Shown piece by piece: positions 8,855 to 17,055 of a stretch of DNA of 64,000 nucleotides; position 1 is the stretch's first letter, and each line of letters starts with the position of its first letter. The notes under the pieces are model-generated. The model saw only the letters and a program-made list of their open reading frames with translations. It was not told the DNA's origin and made no database searches. The translations under genes were made by a program, and so were the position numbers. The DNA is from JANWHQ01 sp963775275 (lineage in GTDB: Bacteria; Pseudomonadota; Alphaproteobacteria; Caulobacterales; Caulobacteraceae). The stretch spans positions 2,046,001-2,110,000 of the forward strand of contig CAVZII010000005.1 in assembly GCA_963775275.1 (NCBI GenBank), read 5' to 3'.

Positions 8855-9850
8855 TCAGGACGGCGGCAGGCGCCAGTCGCCGAGCTCGCGCTCCACGCGC
8901 CGCACGCCGTTGGAGAGGGCGCCCAGGCCCGTGATGGTCACCTCCAGCGGCCCGTCGAAGCGCTGCAGGTCGCCGGTGTGCAGCGAGCGCGCCGAACCGG
9001 CGCTGGGGCGGAAGGCCGTGCCCATCGAAATGATGTCGCCTGGCTCCAGCGTCAGGAACCTGGAGACGAAGGCCAGCACCTCGGGGACCTTGTAGGTCAG
9101 GTACTGCGTGGAATCCTCGGCCAGCACCACCCCGCCCAACGAGCAGGTGACATCCAGCGCGTGGGGGTCTGGGATCTCGTCCTTGGTGACCAGCCACGGC
9201 CCCATCGGGCCGAACCCGTCCGTTCCCTTGTAGCGGGCCGCATAGGACAGGTGCTGCTCGCGCCGCTCGACCTCGCCGGGCTCGTCCGGCCTGGCGTAGA
9301 GCGCCCAGTAGTGGACCATGTCCTGGGCCCGCATCGCATTGCCGGTGATGTCGTTGACGATGGTGTAGCCGAACACCGCATCCATCGCCTGGAGCGGGTC
9401 CAGGTCCCTGGCCCGCGCGCCGATGACGACGCCGAGCTCGGGCTCGGGATGCAGCCCGCCGTAGTAGCTGCGGACCTCGATGTCCTCGCCGTGCCCGATC
9501 AGGCAGGTCGCGGGCTTCATGAAGAACATCGGGTGGCTGGGGCCGGAGATGCGCCGGGCGTCCGAGGCCGAGTTGTTCAAGGCGATGCCGAGGATCTTCC
9601 CCGGCTTGGGCACCGGCGGGTTCCAGCGGATGTCCTTCAGCGCGATCCGCCGCAGTTGATCGGTCCCCGGTTGGGCCATCTGCGCCACCGCCCGGATCTG
9701 GGTCAGGGCGGCCTCGCCCGCGCCGATGAGCCGCATCATGTCGCCGAACTGGCCCGCGCCCAGCGCCTCGGTCAGGTCGACCAGATGCTCGTCGTCCACC
9801 CGCACGCCGACCCGATCGCGGTCGTTCAGGCGGAAGCTGGCCAGGTGCAT
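8855..9850 (-). CDS. Fumarylacetoacetate hydrolase family protein
   Basis: A 331-residue protein with an FAH C-terminal catalytic domain. Landmarks are the metal-binding segment HPEPELGVVIG, followed by GYTIVNDITGNAM and GDIISMGTAF. The family covers hydrolases, decarboxylases and hydratases acting on beta-diketo or 2-oxo acids, including meta-cleavage products. It lies 17 bp after a MarR gene and abuts the CoA-transferase gene. Its place in an aromatic locus suggests action on a ring-cleavage product, which is inference. Confidence 0.88.
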   Translation of the reverse strand: MHLASFRLNDRDRVGVRVDDEHLVDLTEALGAGQFGDMMRLIGAGEAALTQIRAVAQMAQPGTDQLRRIALKDIRWNPPVPKPGKILGIALNNSASDARRISGPSHPMFFMKPATCLIGHGEDIEVRSYYGGLHPEPELGVVIGARARDLDPLQAMDAVFGYTIVNDITGNAMRAQDMVHYWALYARPDEPGEVERREQHLSYAARYKGTDGFGPMGPWLVTKDEIPDPHALDVTCSLGGVVLAEDSTQYLTYKVPEVLAFVSRFLTLEPGDIISMGTAFRPSAGSARSLHTGDLQRFDGPLEVTITGLGALSNGVRRVERELGDWRLPPS

Positions 9851-9867
9851 CTTGCGCCGCGCCCTTC

Positions 9868-10485
9868 CTAGGACGCCTGCCCGCCGGCCCGGAGAACCGG
9901 CGCGCCCACATCCTCGCCGGTTTCGGCCGTCTCGCCGTCCGAGGTCTGGCGCGCCAGCTCCTCCGCGTCGATCGGCACGGTGCTGTTGGCGTCCACCAAC
10001 TCCAGCCGCAGCGTCAGGGCGTCGACCAGCCGGCCGAGGATCTCGGCCTCCTCGGCGGTCAGGGGCTCGAAGACGAACTCCGAGAGGGCCTTCACATGCG
10101 GGGCGATCTCGTTGAACAGCCTCTGCCCGGCCGTCGTCGGAGTCAGGATCTTGCGCCGGCGGTTGTCGGGGTCGGCCCGCTCGACGATCCGCCCCTGGCG
10201 CCTCAGCCGGCCCACCGCGCGCGAGACGTTCATGGGGTGCATGCCGGTGGCCTGGGCCAGCTCGTGGGCGGCGCCCTCCTTCATCGGCGTCAGCGCCATG
10301 AGGATGCGCAGGTCGTTCATCGTCAGGTCGTGGCGCTCGGCGAAGTGGGCGAAGAACGGGCGGCCGATCAGGTTCGACAGCTTGAGCACCCGATGCAGCA
10401 GGAAGGGGTGCGCCGGGTCGAGGTTCGCGGGATCCTCCTCGACCACGCTCCTGCGGCGGCCGTCCTGGGGGGCTTGATCCGTCAT
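9868..10485 (-). CDS. MarR-family transcriptional regulator
   Basis: A 205-residue winged-helix regulator. The DNA-binding core reads LTMNDLRILMALTPMKEGAAHELAQATGMHPMNVSRAVGRL (seen at about residues 54-94), followed by the wing region VERADPDNRRRK. The C-terminal tail of about 30 residues is longer than usual. It heads the unit FAH hydrolase then CoA transferase and follows the second MarR gene by about 50 bp. MarR proteins usually repress catabolic genes and release DNA on binding a phenolic acid or its CoA ester. Confidence 0.88.
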   Translation of the reverse strand: MTDQAPQDGRRRSVVEEDPANLDPAHPFLLHRVLKLSNLIGRPFFAHFAERHDLTMNDLRILMALTPMKEGAAHELAQATGMHPMNVSRAVGRLRRQGRIVERADPDNRRRKILTPTTAGQRLFNEIAPHVKALSEFVFEPLTAEEAEILGRLVDALTLRLELVDANSTVPIDAEELARQTSDGETAETGEDVGAPVLRAGGQAS

Positions 10486-10534
10486 CGGTCCAGTTGAGGC
10501 ACGTCGGCCGCGCAGCCGTCAATAGCGGGCGCCC

Positions 10535-11023
10535 TCACGGCGACCCGTCCTCGGCCCCGCCTCCCGCCAGCCGGCGCAGGAGCCGGATCAGCTGCTCGTA
10601 CCCCTCCGGGCCGAGCCGGCGGCGGCCCTGGGCGATCACGGCGCGGTGCGCGCGACGGAGCCGGCCGAGCAGGGACTCGCCCTCGGCGGTCAGGCTCAGC
10701 ACCTGGGCGCGGCGGTCCGAGGGATCGGGGCTGCGCTGCACCAGGCCGCGCCCGATCAGGGCCTCGATCGGCTCGACCAGGTTCGGCTGGCGCATCCTGA
10801 GCTCCTGGCCGATGTCGGCCTGCCGGCATCCCGGGTTGGCGTCGATCAGGATCAGCATGGCGTAGAGCGGCTGACTGATCCCCGAGCCCTCGACGGCGGT
10901 GTTGAAGGCCTTCAGGTCCCGCTGCTGCGCCAGCCGCAGCCAGAACCCCGCGGCGCTCTCCAGCTCGCGCGCGTCGAGCGCGCGAACGCCGCCGCCCCTG
11001 GATCTGCTGGTCCGCCGCGCCAT
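10535..11023 (-). CDS. MarR-family regulator next to hydroxycinnamoyl-CoA gene (FerR/FerC-like)
   Basis: A 162-residue MarR protein with the winged-helix core ANPGCRQADIGQELRMRQPN and wing RSPDPSDRRAQVLSLT. It is transcribed away from the hydroxycinnamoyl-CoA hydratase-lyase gene, and a perfect palindrome lies between the two starts. This arrangement is like that of the feruloyl-CoA-responsive MarR regulators that control ferulate catabolism, so I infer a hydroxycinnamoyl-CoA-responsive repressor. The start is the ATG at 11023; the frame remains open upstream, but further N-terminal sequence looks non-coding and crosses the operator. Confidence 0.85.
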   Translation of the reverse strand: MARRTSRSRGGGVRALDARELESAAGFWLRLAQQRDLKAFNTAVEGSGISQPLYAMLILIDANPGCRQADIGQELRMRQPNLVEPIEALIGRGLVQRSPDPSDRRAQVLSLTAEGESLLGRLRRAHRAVIAQGRRRLGPEGYEQLIRLLRRLAGGGAEDGSP

Positions 11024-11040
11024 GGGTGTTTGCCTGCAAC

Positions 11041-11059
11041 TACATATAGAGTATATGTA
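11041..11059. promoter_or_regulatory. Perfect palindromic MarR operator
   Basis: The sequence TACATATAGAGTATATGTA has 8-bp arms without mismatch around a 3-base centre. It is AT-rich in very GC-rich surroundings. It lies 17 bp before the MarR start and 28 bp before the hydratase-lyase start, so it can control both directions. Confidence 0.75.
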
Positions 11060-11087
11060 TCTTCGCGGCAAACAGCGAGGATCGGAC

Positions 11088-11948
11088 ATGGCGGGCAAGC
11101 GCAAGGACGTCATCCGCAAGGAGACGGTGACGGTGGAGTTCGAGGACGGCGTGGCCTGGGTGTTCATGAACCGGCCCGAGAAGCGCAACGCCATGAGCCC
11201 GACGCTGAACCGCGAGATGCTCGAGACGGTGGACGAGCTGGAGGTCGACGACCGCTGCCGCGTCCTGGTCCTGACCGGCGCGGGCGAGTCCTTCGCCGCC
11301 GGCATGGACCTGAAGGAGTACTTCCGCGAGCTCGACGGCAAGCCGCGCTCGGCCACCATCCGCACCCGCCGCACCGCCTACGAGTGGCAGTGGCATCGGC
11401 TGATGTTCTACGAGAAGCCCACCATCGCCATGGTCAACGGCTGGTGCTTCGGCGGCGCCTTCTCGCCCATGGTCGCCTGCGACATCGCCATCGCCGCCGA
11501 CGAGGCGCAGTTCGGCCTCTCCGAGATCAACTGGGGCATCCTGCCCGCCGGCAACGTGACCAAGGCGGTCTCGCTCACCATGAACTGGCGCGACGGGCTC
11601 TACTACGTGATGACCGGCCTGCCCTTCGACGGGCAGAAGGCGGCGAAGATGGGGCTGGTCAACGAATCGGTGCCCCGCGCCCTGCTGCGCCAGCGCGTGC
11701 GCGAGCTGTGCGACATCCTGCTGGCCAAGGACCCGGACGTGCTCAAGGCGGCCAAGGACTGCTTCAAGCGCGTCAACGACCTGCCGCTCGACGTCTCGGA
11801 AGACTACATCACCTCCAAGCTCGAGCAGATGTTCCACATCAACGGCATGGCCGCGCGCAACGAGGGCATGACCCAGTTCCTGACCGACAAGAAGATCCGG
11901 CCGGGACTGGAGACCGCCAAGTTCTCGACCGCCAAGGGCAAGGCCTGA
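11088..11948 (+). CDS. p-Hydroxycinnamoyl-CoA hydratase/lyase (feruloyl-CoA to vanillin)
   Basis: A 286-residue crotonase-fold enzyme closely resembling Pseudomonas HCHL. It shares NRPEKRNAMSPTLNREM, LTGAGESFAAGMDLKEYF, PTIAMVNGWCFGGAFSP and FGLSEINWGI with that enzyme. HCHL hydrates feruloyl-, caffeoyl- or coumaroyl-CoA and cleaves it to the hydroxybenzaldehyde and acetyl-CoA. The oxyanion-hole and catalytic Glu region (SEINWG) is present. The ATG at 11088 follows GCGAGG by seven bases. No feruloyl-CoA synthetase or vanillin dehydrogenase is in this window. The product would feed vanillate and protocatechuate into LigAB. Confidence 0.93.
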   Translation: MAGKRKDVIRKETVTVEFEDGVAWVFMNRPEKRNAMSPTLNREMLETVDELEVDDRCRVLVLTGAGESFAAGMDLKEYFRELDGKPRSATIRTRRTAYEWQWHRLMFYEKPTIAMVNGWCFGGAFSPMVACDIAIAADEAQFGLSEINWGILPAGNVTKAVSLTMNWRDGLYYVMTGLPFDGQKAAKMGLVNESVPRALLRQRVRELCDILLAKDPDVLKAAKDCFKRVNDLPLDVSEDYITSKLEQMFHINGMAARNEGMTQFLTDKKIRPGLETAKFSTAKGKA

Positions 11949-11970
11949 TCCCGGTGCTATCGTCGGTCCC

Positions 11971-12912
11971 ATGACCGACGCGCCGCCGCTGCGGTTCCTT
12001 TTCGGCGCGCCCGTCCAGCGCAGGGCGTGGCGGCGCTATTGGGTGCGCGACGTCGTGCGCGGCTGGAGCGTCCTCGTCCTTCACAGCCTGTTCAAGGCCC
12101 TGCCGATCGACGTGGCGTCGGCCATCGGTGCGGCCATGGCCTCCGCGATCGCGCCCTGGGACCGCGCCCGCTGCCTCAGGACCCGCGCCAGCATCGTGCG
12201 CCTGCGCCCGGACCTCGTCGACCGGGCCCCGGCGATGGAGCGGCGGCTCTGGGCCAACACCGGCCGGGTCCTGGCCGAGGTGTCGCTGACGCCCAGGCTG
12301 TGGCGCTCCTCACGCATCCAGGTCGATGGTCTGGAGCACGTCGAGGCGGCCCGGGCGACGGGCCGGCCGCGCATCTACGTCAGCCTCCACGTCGGCGACT
12401 GGGAGCTGCTCGGCCCCTATCTGATCCGCCTGGGCGAGAATGTGAAGCACACCTTCCTGCCCCAGCCGAACCGCTTCCGCCGCCGCATCGCCGCGGAGGC
12501 GCGCGGCGAGTTCGCCGATCATCTCGAGCCGCCCGGCCCGACCGGTCTTCGCCGGATCCTGCGCCACCTTTCCGACGGCAGGGGCGTGCTGGTGATGTTC
12601 CTGGACGAGACGGTCTCGGGCAAGGTCCAGGCGCCCGCCCTCGGCCGCTCCGTCCGACAGGAAGGCAACATCTCCACGGTGGCGCGGCTGGCGCGAAAGA
12701 CGGACGCCGTGATCCTGCCCGCGGCGATGCTGCGCGCGCGCGGCGCCAGCTTCCGCCTGTGGATCGGCGCGCCGACCGGGCTCGAGGGCGAGGCGGACCT
12801 TCAGGCCGACGTGGCGCGCCTGGACGCCCTGGTCGAGCCCATCGCCCTCGACCACCTCGACCAGTGGGTCATGCTGCCCGAGCTGAGGTTCGAGGACTCT
12901 CCCCTCCCATAG
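11971..12912 (+). CDS. LpxL/HtrB-like lysophospholipid acyltransferase family protein
   Basis: A 313-residue protein of the LpxL/HtrB acyltransferase superfamily. The catalytic HX4E motif is HVGDWE in IYVSLHVGDWELLGPYL, with a later GVLVMFLDETVSG matching the second substrate-binding block. Family members acylate lipid A precursors or related lipids at the inner membrane; a hydrophobic stretch near residues 28-60 may anchor it. It begins 22 bp after the hydratase-lyase gene on the same strand and could be co-transcribed. The acceptor lipid is not determined. Confidence 0.8.
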   Translation: MTDAPPLRFLFGAPVQRRAWRRYWVRDVVRGWSVLVLHSLFKALPIDVASAIGAAMASAIAPWDRARCLRTRASIVRLRPDLVDRAPAMERRLWANTGRVLAEVSLTPRLWRSSRIQVDGLEHVEAARATGRPRIYVSLHVGDWELLGPYLIRLGENVKHTFLPQPNRFRRRIAAEARGEFADHLEPPGPTGLRRILRHLSDGRGVLVMFLDETVSGKVQAPALGRSVRQEGNISTVARLARKTDAVILPAAMLRARGASFRLWIGAPTGLEGEADLQADVARLDALVEPIALDHLDQWVMLPELRFEDSPLP

Positions 12913-12928
12913 GAAGCGGACACGACGG

Positions 12929-13831
12929 CTACGCTTCGACCGCCTCGGCCATCGCCGCGCGGATGGCGTCCAGCAGGCGGTAGAGGTCCTTCTCCTCGGC
13001 CGCGCCGGCCGCCATCGCCTTCGCCTGCTTGAAGGCCCAGTCCTGGCGCTCGGCGGCGGCGCGGCTCATCCAGGGATCCACCCCGGCGTCCTCGACGGTG
13101 CGCGCCACCTCGCGCATCTCCTCGGCGCGGCGCTTTCCGTGGAGCAGCGAGCGCGAAATCATGTAACGGGCCAGCGCCTCCCAGTCGTCGTTCGGCAGCA
13201 TGTCCGAGAGCGAGGCGAGCACGGTCTTCTCGACGCCATAGTGGCGGGCGGTCAGCAGGCATTCGGCCAGCAGCGCCTCCATCCCCTTGATCATCACCGA
13301 ACGGCACATCTTGGTCGCCGAGGCGAGGCCGAGCTCGGTGGAGAACACCCGCGCGTCCAGTCCCAGCGGCGTGGCGTACTCGAGGAAGGCTCCGGCATGG
13401 GCGCCGCCGAGCAGCATGGGGGTCCTGAGCCTCCTGGGCGGCGCCGAGCTCATCACGGCCGCCTCCACATAGCGGCCGCCGGCAGCGTCGACCGCGCGGG
13501 CGGCTTCGGTCTTCACGCCGGGTGAGGCGGAGTTGAGATCGAGCACGAACGCGCCCTTCGCCAGGCCCGGGATCACGGACTTCGCCGCGGCCAGAGCGCG
13601 CGCGGCGGTCACCGCGCTGATCACCAGATCGGCGCCTGCGGCGGCGTCGGCGGCCGAGGCCGGCCGGTTCAGGCCGAGCCGGTCTGCATTGCGGCTCGGG
13701 ATGCTCGCGGGATCGTCGAACAGCACGTCATAGGCCGTGATGCGGGCCACGCCCTTGGCCTCGAGGTCCTCCGCGAAGATGCTCCCGACCTCGCCCAGAC
13801 CGATCAGGCAGATGTGCTCGGGTGCGCTCAT
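12929..13831 (-). CDS. NAD(P)-dependent oxidoreductase with DUF1932 C-terminal domain
   Basis: A 300-residue protein related to 6-phosphogluconate and 3-hydroxyisobutyrate dehydrogenases. The N-terminal Rossmann motif is CLIGLGEVGSIFAEDL. The C-terminal DUF1932 helical domain contains LSDMLPNDDWEALARYMISR followed by HGKRRAEEMREVARTVEDAG. A lysine in the TKMCRSVMIKGMEA helix is at the position usual for catalysis in this fold. It stands alone and converges on the acyltransferase gene. The substrate is unknown; relatives often occur in aromatic-catabolic loci. Confidence 0.85.
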   Translation of the reverse strand: MSAPEHICLIGLGEVGSIFAEDLEAKGVARITAYDVLFDDPASIPSRNADRLGLNRPASAADAAAGADLVISAVTAARALAAAKSVIPGLAKGAFVLDLNSASPGVKTEAARAVDAAGGRYVEAAVMSSAPPRRLRTPMLLGGAHAGAFLEYATPLGLDARVFSTELGLASATKMCRSVMIKGMEALLAECLLTARHYGVEKTVLASLSDMLPNDDWEALARYMISRSLLHGKRRAEEMREVARTVEDAGVDPWMSRAAAERQDWAFKQAKAMAAGAAEEKDLYRLLDAIRAAMAEAVEA

Positions 13832-13910
13832 GGCTCGGCCCTCCGTCCGCGACGTCTCCCGCGCGCCGTCCGGCGGGTTGGGCTCCGGATCGGACGGGGC
13901 GGGCCCGCGG

Positions 13911-14324
13911 CTACTGGAAGGCGGCCTTCACCTCGTCGGGCACGGCCTTGCTCTTCAGGCCGCCGGGGCTCGAGGCGTCATAGACGGTCCAGACGCGGGT
14001 CTCGAAGCCTTCTACCGCCAAATCCTCGCCGCGGAACAGCTGGTGGCGGACGTTGAAGCTCGACCGTTTCCACTCCGCGACGCTGGACGCCACCGTGACG
14101 TCGTCCCCGAAACGGGAGGGGATCAGGAAGCGGACGCGCAGGTCCACCATGGGGAAGCCCGCCATGTCGAATGTCTTCAGCATGGTCTGCTTGGGGAACC
14201 CGGCGGCCTCGAAGAGGTGCGCCGTGCAGGCGTCGAAATACTCCACATAACGAGGAAAATAGACGATCCCCGCCGGATCGCAGTCGCCCCATTCGATACG
14301 GATGGTTCGGCGGTTCACGAGCAT
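13911..14324 (-). CDS. 4-Hydroxybenzoyl-CoA thioesterase family protein
   Basis: A 137-residue hot-dog fold thioesterase. The N-terminus holds the 4HBT catalytic block RIEWGDCDPAGIVYFPRYVEYF with the expected aspartate (the second D of GDCDPAG). The family hydrolyses aryl- and acyl-CoA esters. GGGAGGG lies about ten bases before the ATG. It lies 79 bp after the DUF1932 gene on the opposite side of that gene's promoter, with the same orientation. Its substrate is inferred only from the aromatic context. Confidence 0.87.
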   Translation of the reverse strand: MLVNRRTIRIEWGDCDPAGIVYFPRYVEYFDACTAHLFEAAGFPKQTMLKTFDMAGFPMVDLRVRFLIPSRFGDDVTVASSVAEWKRSSFNVRHQLFRGEDLAVEGFETRVWTVYDASSPGGLKSKAVPDEVKAAFQ

Positions 14325-14471
14325 CTGGGCGAATCCCTCCCACTGACCCGCGAAGCCATAAAGGCGGCCAAGGAGCGCGTCGAATTAATCCGCGTCAATG
14401 TTGGGTCCGGCGGCGCGGACGCCCGCCGATCTTTCGCCGATGAAAGTCCGATGGCCGCCTCTCGGGCCAGT

Positions 14472-14637
14472 CTAGTGTGGTGGATCAGAAGCTCGCATGA
14501 TGATGGCGGCGTCCCCGGCTGCGAGCTTCTGATCCGTAAACCACAATAGAATCATAGACTTGCTAGCTTCCTTATCGATTCCGAAGTTCGCATTTGCCTC
14601 GCCAAGGCGCTGGCGAACTTCGCAATCGGGACACTAG
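14472..14637 (+). repeat. CTAG-ended paired palindrome, copy 1
   Basis: This 166-bp element consists of palindrome A (14472-14549), a 13-base linker and palindrome B (14563-14637). It is the most diverged of the six copies: one arm end reads AATAG and the linker end CTAGC. The final CTAG supplies the TAG stop codon of the DUF1993 gene read on the complement. The remainder of the 14325-14633 gap (14325-14471) contains nothing I can assign. Confidence 0.9.
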
Positions 14638-15140
14638 GGCCGGCCCAGGAAGTCCATCTTGCCGATGTCCACGCCGTTGTGCCGCAGGATCGCGTAGGCC
14701 GCGGTCAGGTGGAAGTAGAAGTTCGGCAGCACGAAGCCGCACAGGTAGGCGCTCCCCGGAAAGCTGAGCTCGGTCGGCCCGGCCTTGATGGTGACGATGC
14801 GCTCGTCGGCGCCCTCGAACTTCGCCGCACCGACGCTCTGGATGAAGTCGATGGTCTTGGCGATGCGGGCCTTCAGCTCGGGGATCGTCGTCTCGACGTC
14901 CTCGAACTTCGGCGGGTCCATCCCCGCCAGCCTGGCGGCGCAGCCTTTGGCCATGTCGGTGGCGATGAAGATCTGGCGGTTCAGCGGGTGCATGTCCGGC
15001 GCGAGCCGCGCGCTCGTCAGCACCAGGGGGTCGATCTTCTTCGCGTCGGCGAAGGCGGCGGCCTTGTCCAGGATGGCCGAGAGGTTCCCGAGCATGCGCG
15101 TGAAGACGGGGACGGAGGCGTCGTAGATCGAGAAGGCCAT
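14634..15140 (-). CDS. DUF1993 family protein
   Basis: A 168-residue helical protein matching the DUF1993 family: opening SIYDASVPVFTRMLGNLSAIL, then LTSARLAPDMHPLNRQIFIATDMAKG, ending in a conserved PNFYFHLTAAYAILRHNG. No biochemical role is established for the family. The stop codon lies inside the terminal CTAG of the adjacent repeat, so the repeat inserted at, or replaced, the end of the gene. It follows the MetE-like gene by about 40 bp and is probably co-transcribed with it. Confidence 0.88.
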   Translation of the reverse strand: MAFSIYDASVPVFTRMLGNLSAILDKAAAFADAKKIDPLVLTSARLAPDMHPLNRQIFIATDMAKGCAARLAGMDPPKFEDVETTIPELKARIAKTIDFIQSVGAAKFEGADERIVTIKAGPTELSFPGSAYLCGFVLPNFYFHLTAAYAILRHNGVDIGKMDFLGRP

Positions 15141-15178
15141 GGGTGAGGTCCTGGAGAGGGGGGTGTGGGGTTGAGAGG

Positions 15179-16336
15179 TCAGGCGGCCTTGCGGCCCCAG
15201 AGGCGCTCGGAGGCGATCCGCGCGCCTTCGACCATGGAGGCCAGCTTCTTGTAGCTGATCTCCATGTCCATCTTGCCGTAGCCGGCGAAGGTGCCGAAGC
15301 CGCAGTCGGTGCCGGCGATCACCCGCTCGCGCCCGACGATCCCGGCGTAGCGCTCGATCCGCTGGGCCACCAGCTCGGGGTGCTCGACATAGTTCGAGCA
15401 GGAATCCAGCGTGCCGGGGACCAGGATCTTGTCCTCGGGCACGTGCGCGTCGCGCCAGACCGTCCATTCGTGCTCGTGGCGGGCGTTGGCGGCCTCGAAC
15501 AGGATCGCCTGGGGCTTGGCCTTCAGGATGACCGGCATGATCTTGGCGACCTCGATGTCGTAGTCGTGCGGCCCCTCGTAGTTGCCCCAGCAGACATGCA
15601 TCCGGCACATCTCGGCGGGCGTGTTGCGGAGCGCATAGTTCATCGCCTCCACATGGACCTCGCTCTGCTTCAGGAACTCCGCTTCGGTCAGGTCCTGGAA
15701 GCCGATGTGCGCGGCCATGGCGAGGTCGGGGCAGTCGAGCTGGACCAAAAGGCCCGCCCCGGTGATCAGCTCGTATTCCTCGTGCATCACCTCGGCCAGG
15801 GCCCAGACGTACTCTTCGTGGGTCTTGTAGTGCTGGTTCGGCTGGAAGGCGGTGATCAGGCCGGGCGAGGCCGCGTTCATGAAGCCTTCGGCGATCCCGC
15901 GCCGCTCCATCGCCGCGGTCATGTTGGCGATGTCGGTCCTCAGGGGATCCCAGCTCTTCACCGAGATCGGGCCGATGCAGGAGGCGCGCTTGAACTCCTG
16001 CACCCCGGTCATGCGGGTGATCTTGGCGCGGAATTCCGGATGGCCGGCCACGTCCTTGGGCGTGCGCCGCTCGTTGTGGCCGCCGAACCCGTTCAGCCGG
16101 TCCATCATGTAGGTGGAATAGCTGACCTTGGAGGCCTCCCCGTCCGAGGGGATGTCGATCCCGACCTCGGCCTGGCGGCGCACCACCTCGTCCACCGCGT
16201 CGGCGATCGTGCGCTCATAGGCCGCCCAGTCGGTCACCTCGCCGCGGTCCTTCATGAGCAGCGCGTCGACCAGGCTCTGCGGCCGCGGCAGCGAGCCGAC
16301 GTGTGTGGTCAGGATCCGGTCGGTCGAGTGTCGCAT
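15179..16336 (-). CDS. Cobalamin-independent methionine synthase II-like protein
   Basis: A 385-residue single TIM-barrel protein resembling the C-terminal half of MetE. It opens LTTHVGSLPRPQSLVDAL. Zinc-binding positions are suggested by MHVCWGNYEGPH (His, Cys) and GTDCGFGTFAGYGKM (Cys). Stand-alone proteins of this type, without the MetE N-domain, are related to alkyl-thiol methyltransferases such as epoxyalkane:CoM transferase and to demethylating enzymes. In an aromatic-degrading locus a role in methyl or sulfur chemistry is possible but unproven. The ribosome site before the ATG is weak. Confidence 0.82.
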   Translation of the reverse strand: MRHSTDRILTTHVGSLPRPQSLVDALLMKDRGEVTDWAAYERTIADAVDEVVRRQAEVGIDIPSDGEASKVSYSTYMMDRLNGFGGHNERRTPKDVAGHPEFRAKITRMTGVQEFKRASCIGPISVKSWDPLRTDIANMTAAMERRGIAEGFMNAASPGLITAFQPNQHYKTHEEYVWALAEVMHEEYELITGAGLLVQLDCPDLAMAAHIGFQDLTEAEFLKQSEVHVEAMNYALRNTPAEMCRMHVCWGNYEGPHDYDIEVAKIMPVILKAKPQAILFEAANARHEHEWTVWRDAHVPEDKILVPGTLDSCSNYVEHPELVAQRIERYAGIVGRERVIAGTDCGFGTFAGYGKMDMEISYKKLASMVEGARIASERLWGRKAA

Positions 16337-16360
16337 CTGCAGCGAGGCGCCTTTCTATTC

Positions 16361-16480
16361 ACCGTCATGGCCGGGCTCCGTCCCGGCCACCCATGAACAC
16401 CGTCGTACGCCGACGTTCATGGGTTGTCGGGCAGGAGTTGGCGACCGCCAACGATGCTGGGGGGTGGAGATCACACGCGG
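16361..16480. repeat. Intergenic palindromic repeat, GTCATGGCCGG family
   Basis: This stretch starts ACCGTCATGGCCGGGC and contains inverted arms built on GGCCGGG and CCCATGAAC / GTTCATGGG. A related copy, with the same opening and the same CCCATGAAC and GTTCATGGG arms, lies at 56391-56516. It fills the gap between the MetE-like gene start and the SnoaL-like gene end. Confidence 0.65.
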
Positions 16481-16939
16481 TCAACTGACGCTCACCGCAA
16501 GGCCGAGCGAGCCCTGCCGCTTCGCGAACAGCCATTGGCCGTCCACCTTGACGAACTCGTCGTGGAAGGCGCCGATCAGGGGCGTGGAATCGGTCTTGGG
16601 CGGTCCCTTCTCGCCCTCGGCCGGCGGCGGGCCGGCGTAGAGGATCATGTAGCAGACCCCCGTCGCGCGCGTGGCGCTCTGCACGTCGATGACCACATTG
16701 GCCATCAGGTGGCGCAGGGTCCTGGGCGGCCGCTTCCGGAACTGCTCCAGGATCACCGCGCGCCCGACCATGGGCTGGTCGGGGATGGTGGGCCGGGCGA
16801 ACACCCCGTCCTCGGTGAAGAGGGCGACCAGCCCCTCGTAGTCGCAGGCGTCGTTCAGCAGGGCGAAGCGGTTCACCAGTTGGATGCAGCGGTGCTCGAT
16901 CAGCGCGCGATCCTGCTCGGTCAGGCCGTCCGTCGACAT
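16481..16939 (-). CDS. SnoaL-like nuclear transport factor 2 family protein
   Basis: A 152-residue SnoaL-type protein: LIEHRCIQLVNRFALLNDACDYEGLVALFTEDG (first helices and strand), the conserved MVGRAVILEQF, then LRHLMANVVIDV and a C-terminal GQWLFAKR. The fold hosts small dehydratases, isomerases and cyclases, and catalytic residues cannot be assigned. ATG at 16939 is chosen over an upstream ATG because GGGGAG lies seven bases before it. It is divergent from the SDR gene at 17056, and the two may share a promoter region. Confidence 0.85.
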   Translation of the reverse strand: MSTDGLTEQDRALIEHRCIQLVNRFALLNDACDYEGLVALFTEDGVFARPTIPDQPMVGRAVILEQFRKRPPRTLRHLMANVVIDVQSATRATGVCYMILYAGPPPAEGEKGPPKTDSTPLIGAFHDEFVKVDGQWLFAKRQGSLGLAVSVS

Positions 16940-17055
16940 GGCGTTTCTCCCCGGTTCGGCCGTCACAAGCCTCAAGAGGGGAGCAAAAACAAGTGGTCGC
17001 CCCGCGCTCCGATCGGCTAGAGCACGCCCGGACGGTCCAAGGGAAACGCAGCATC

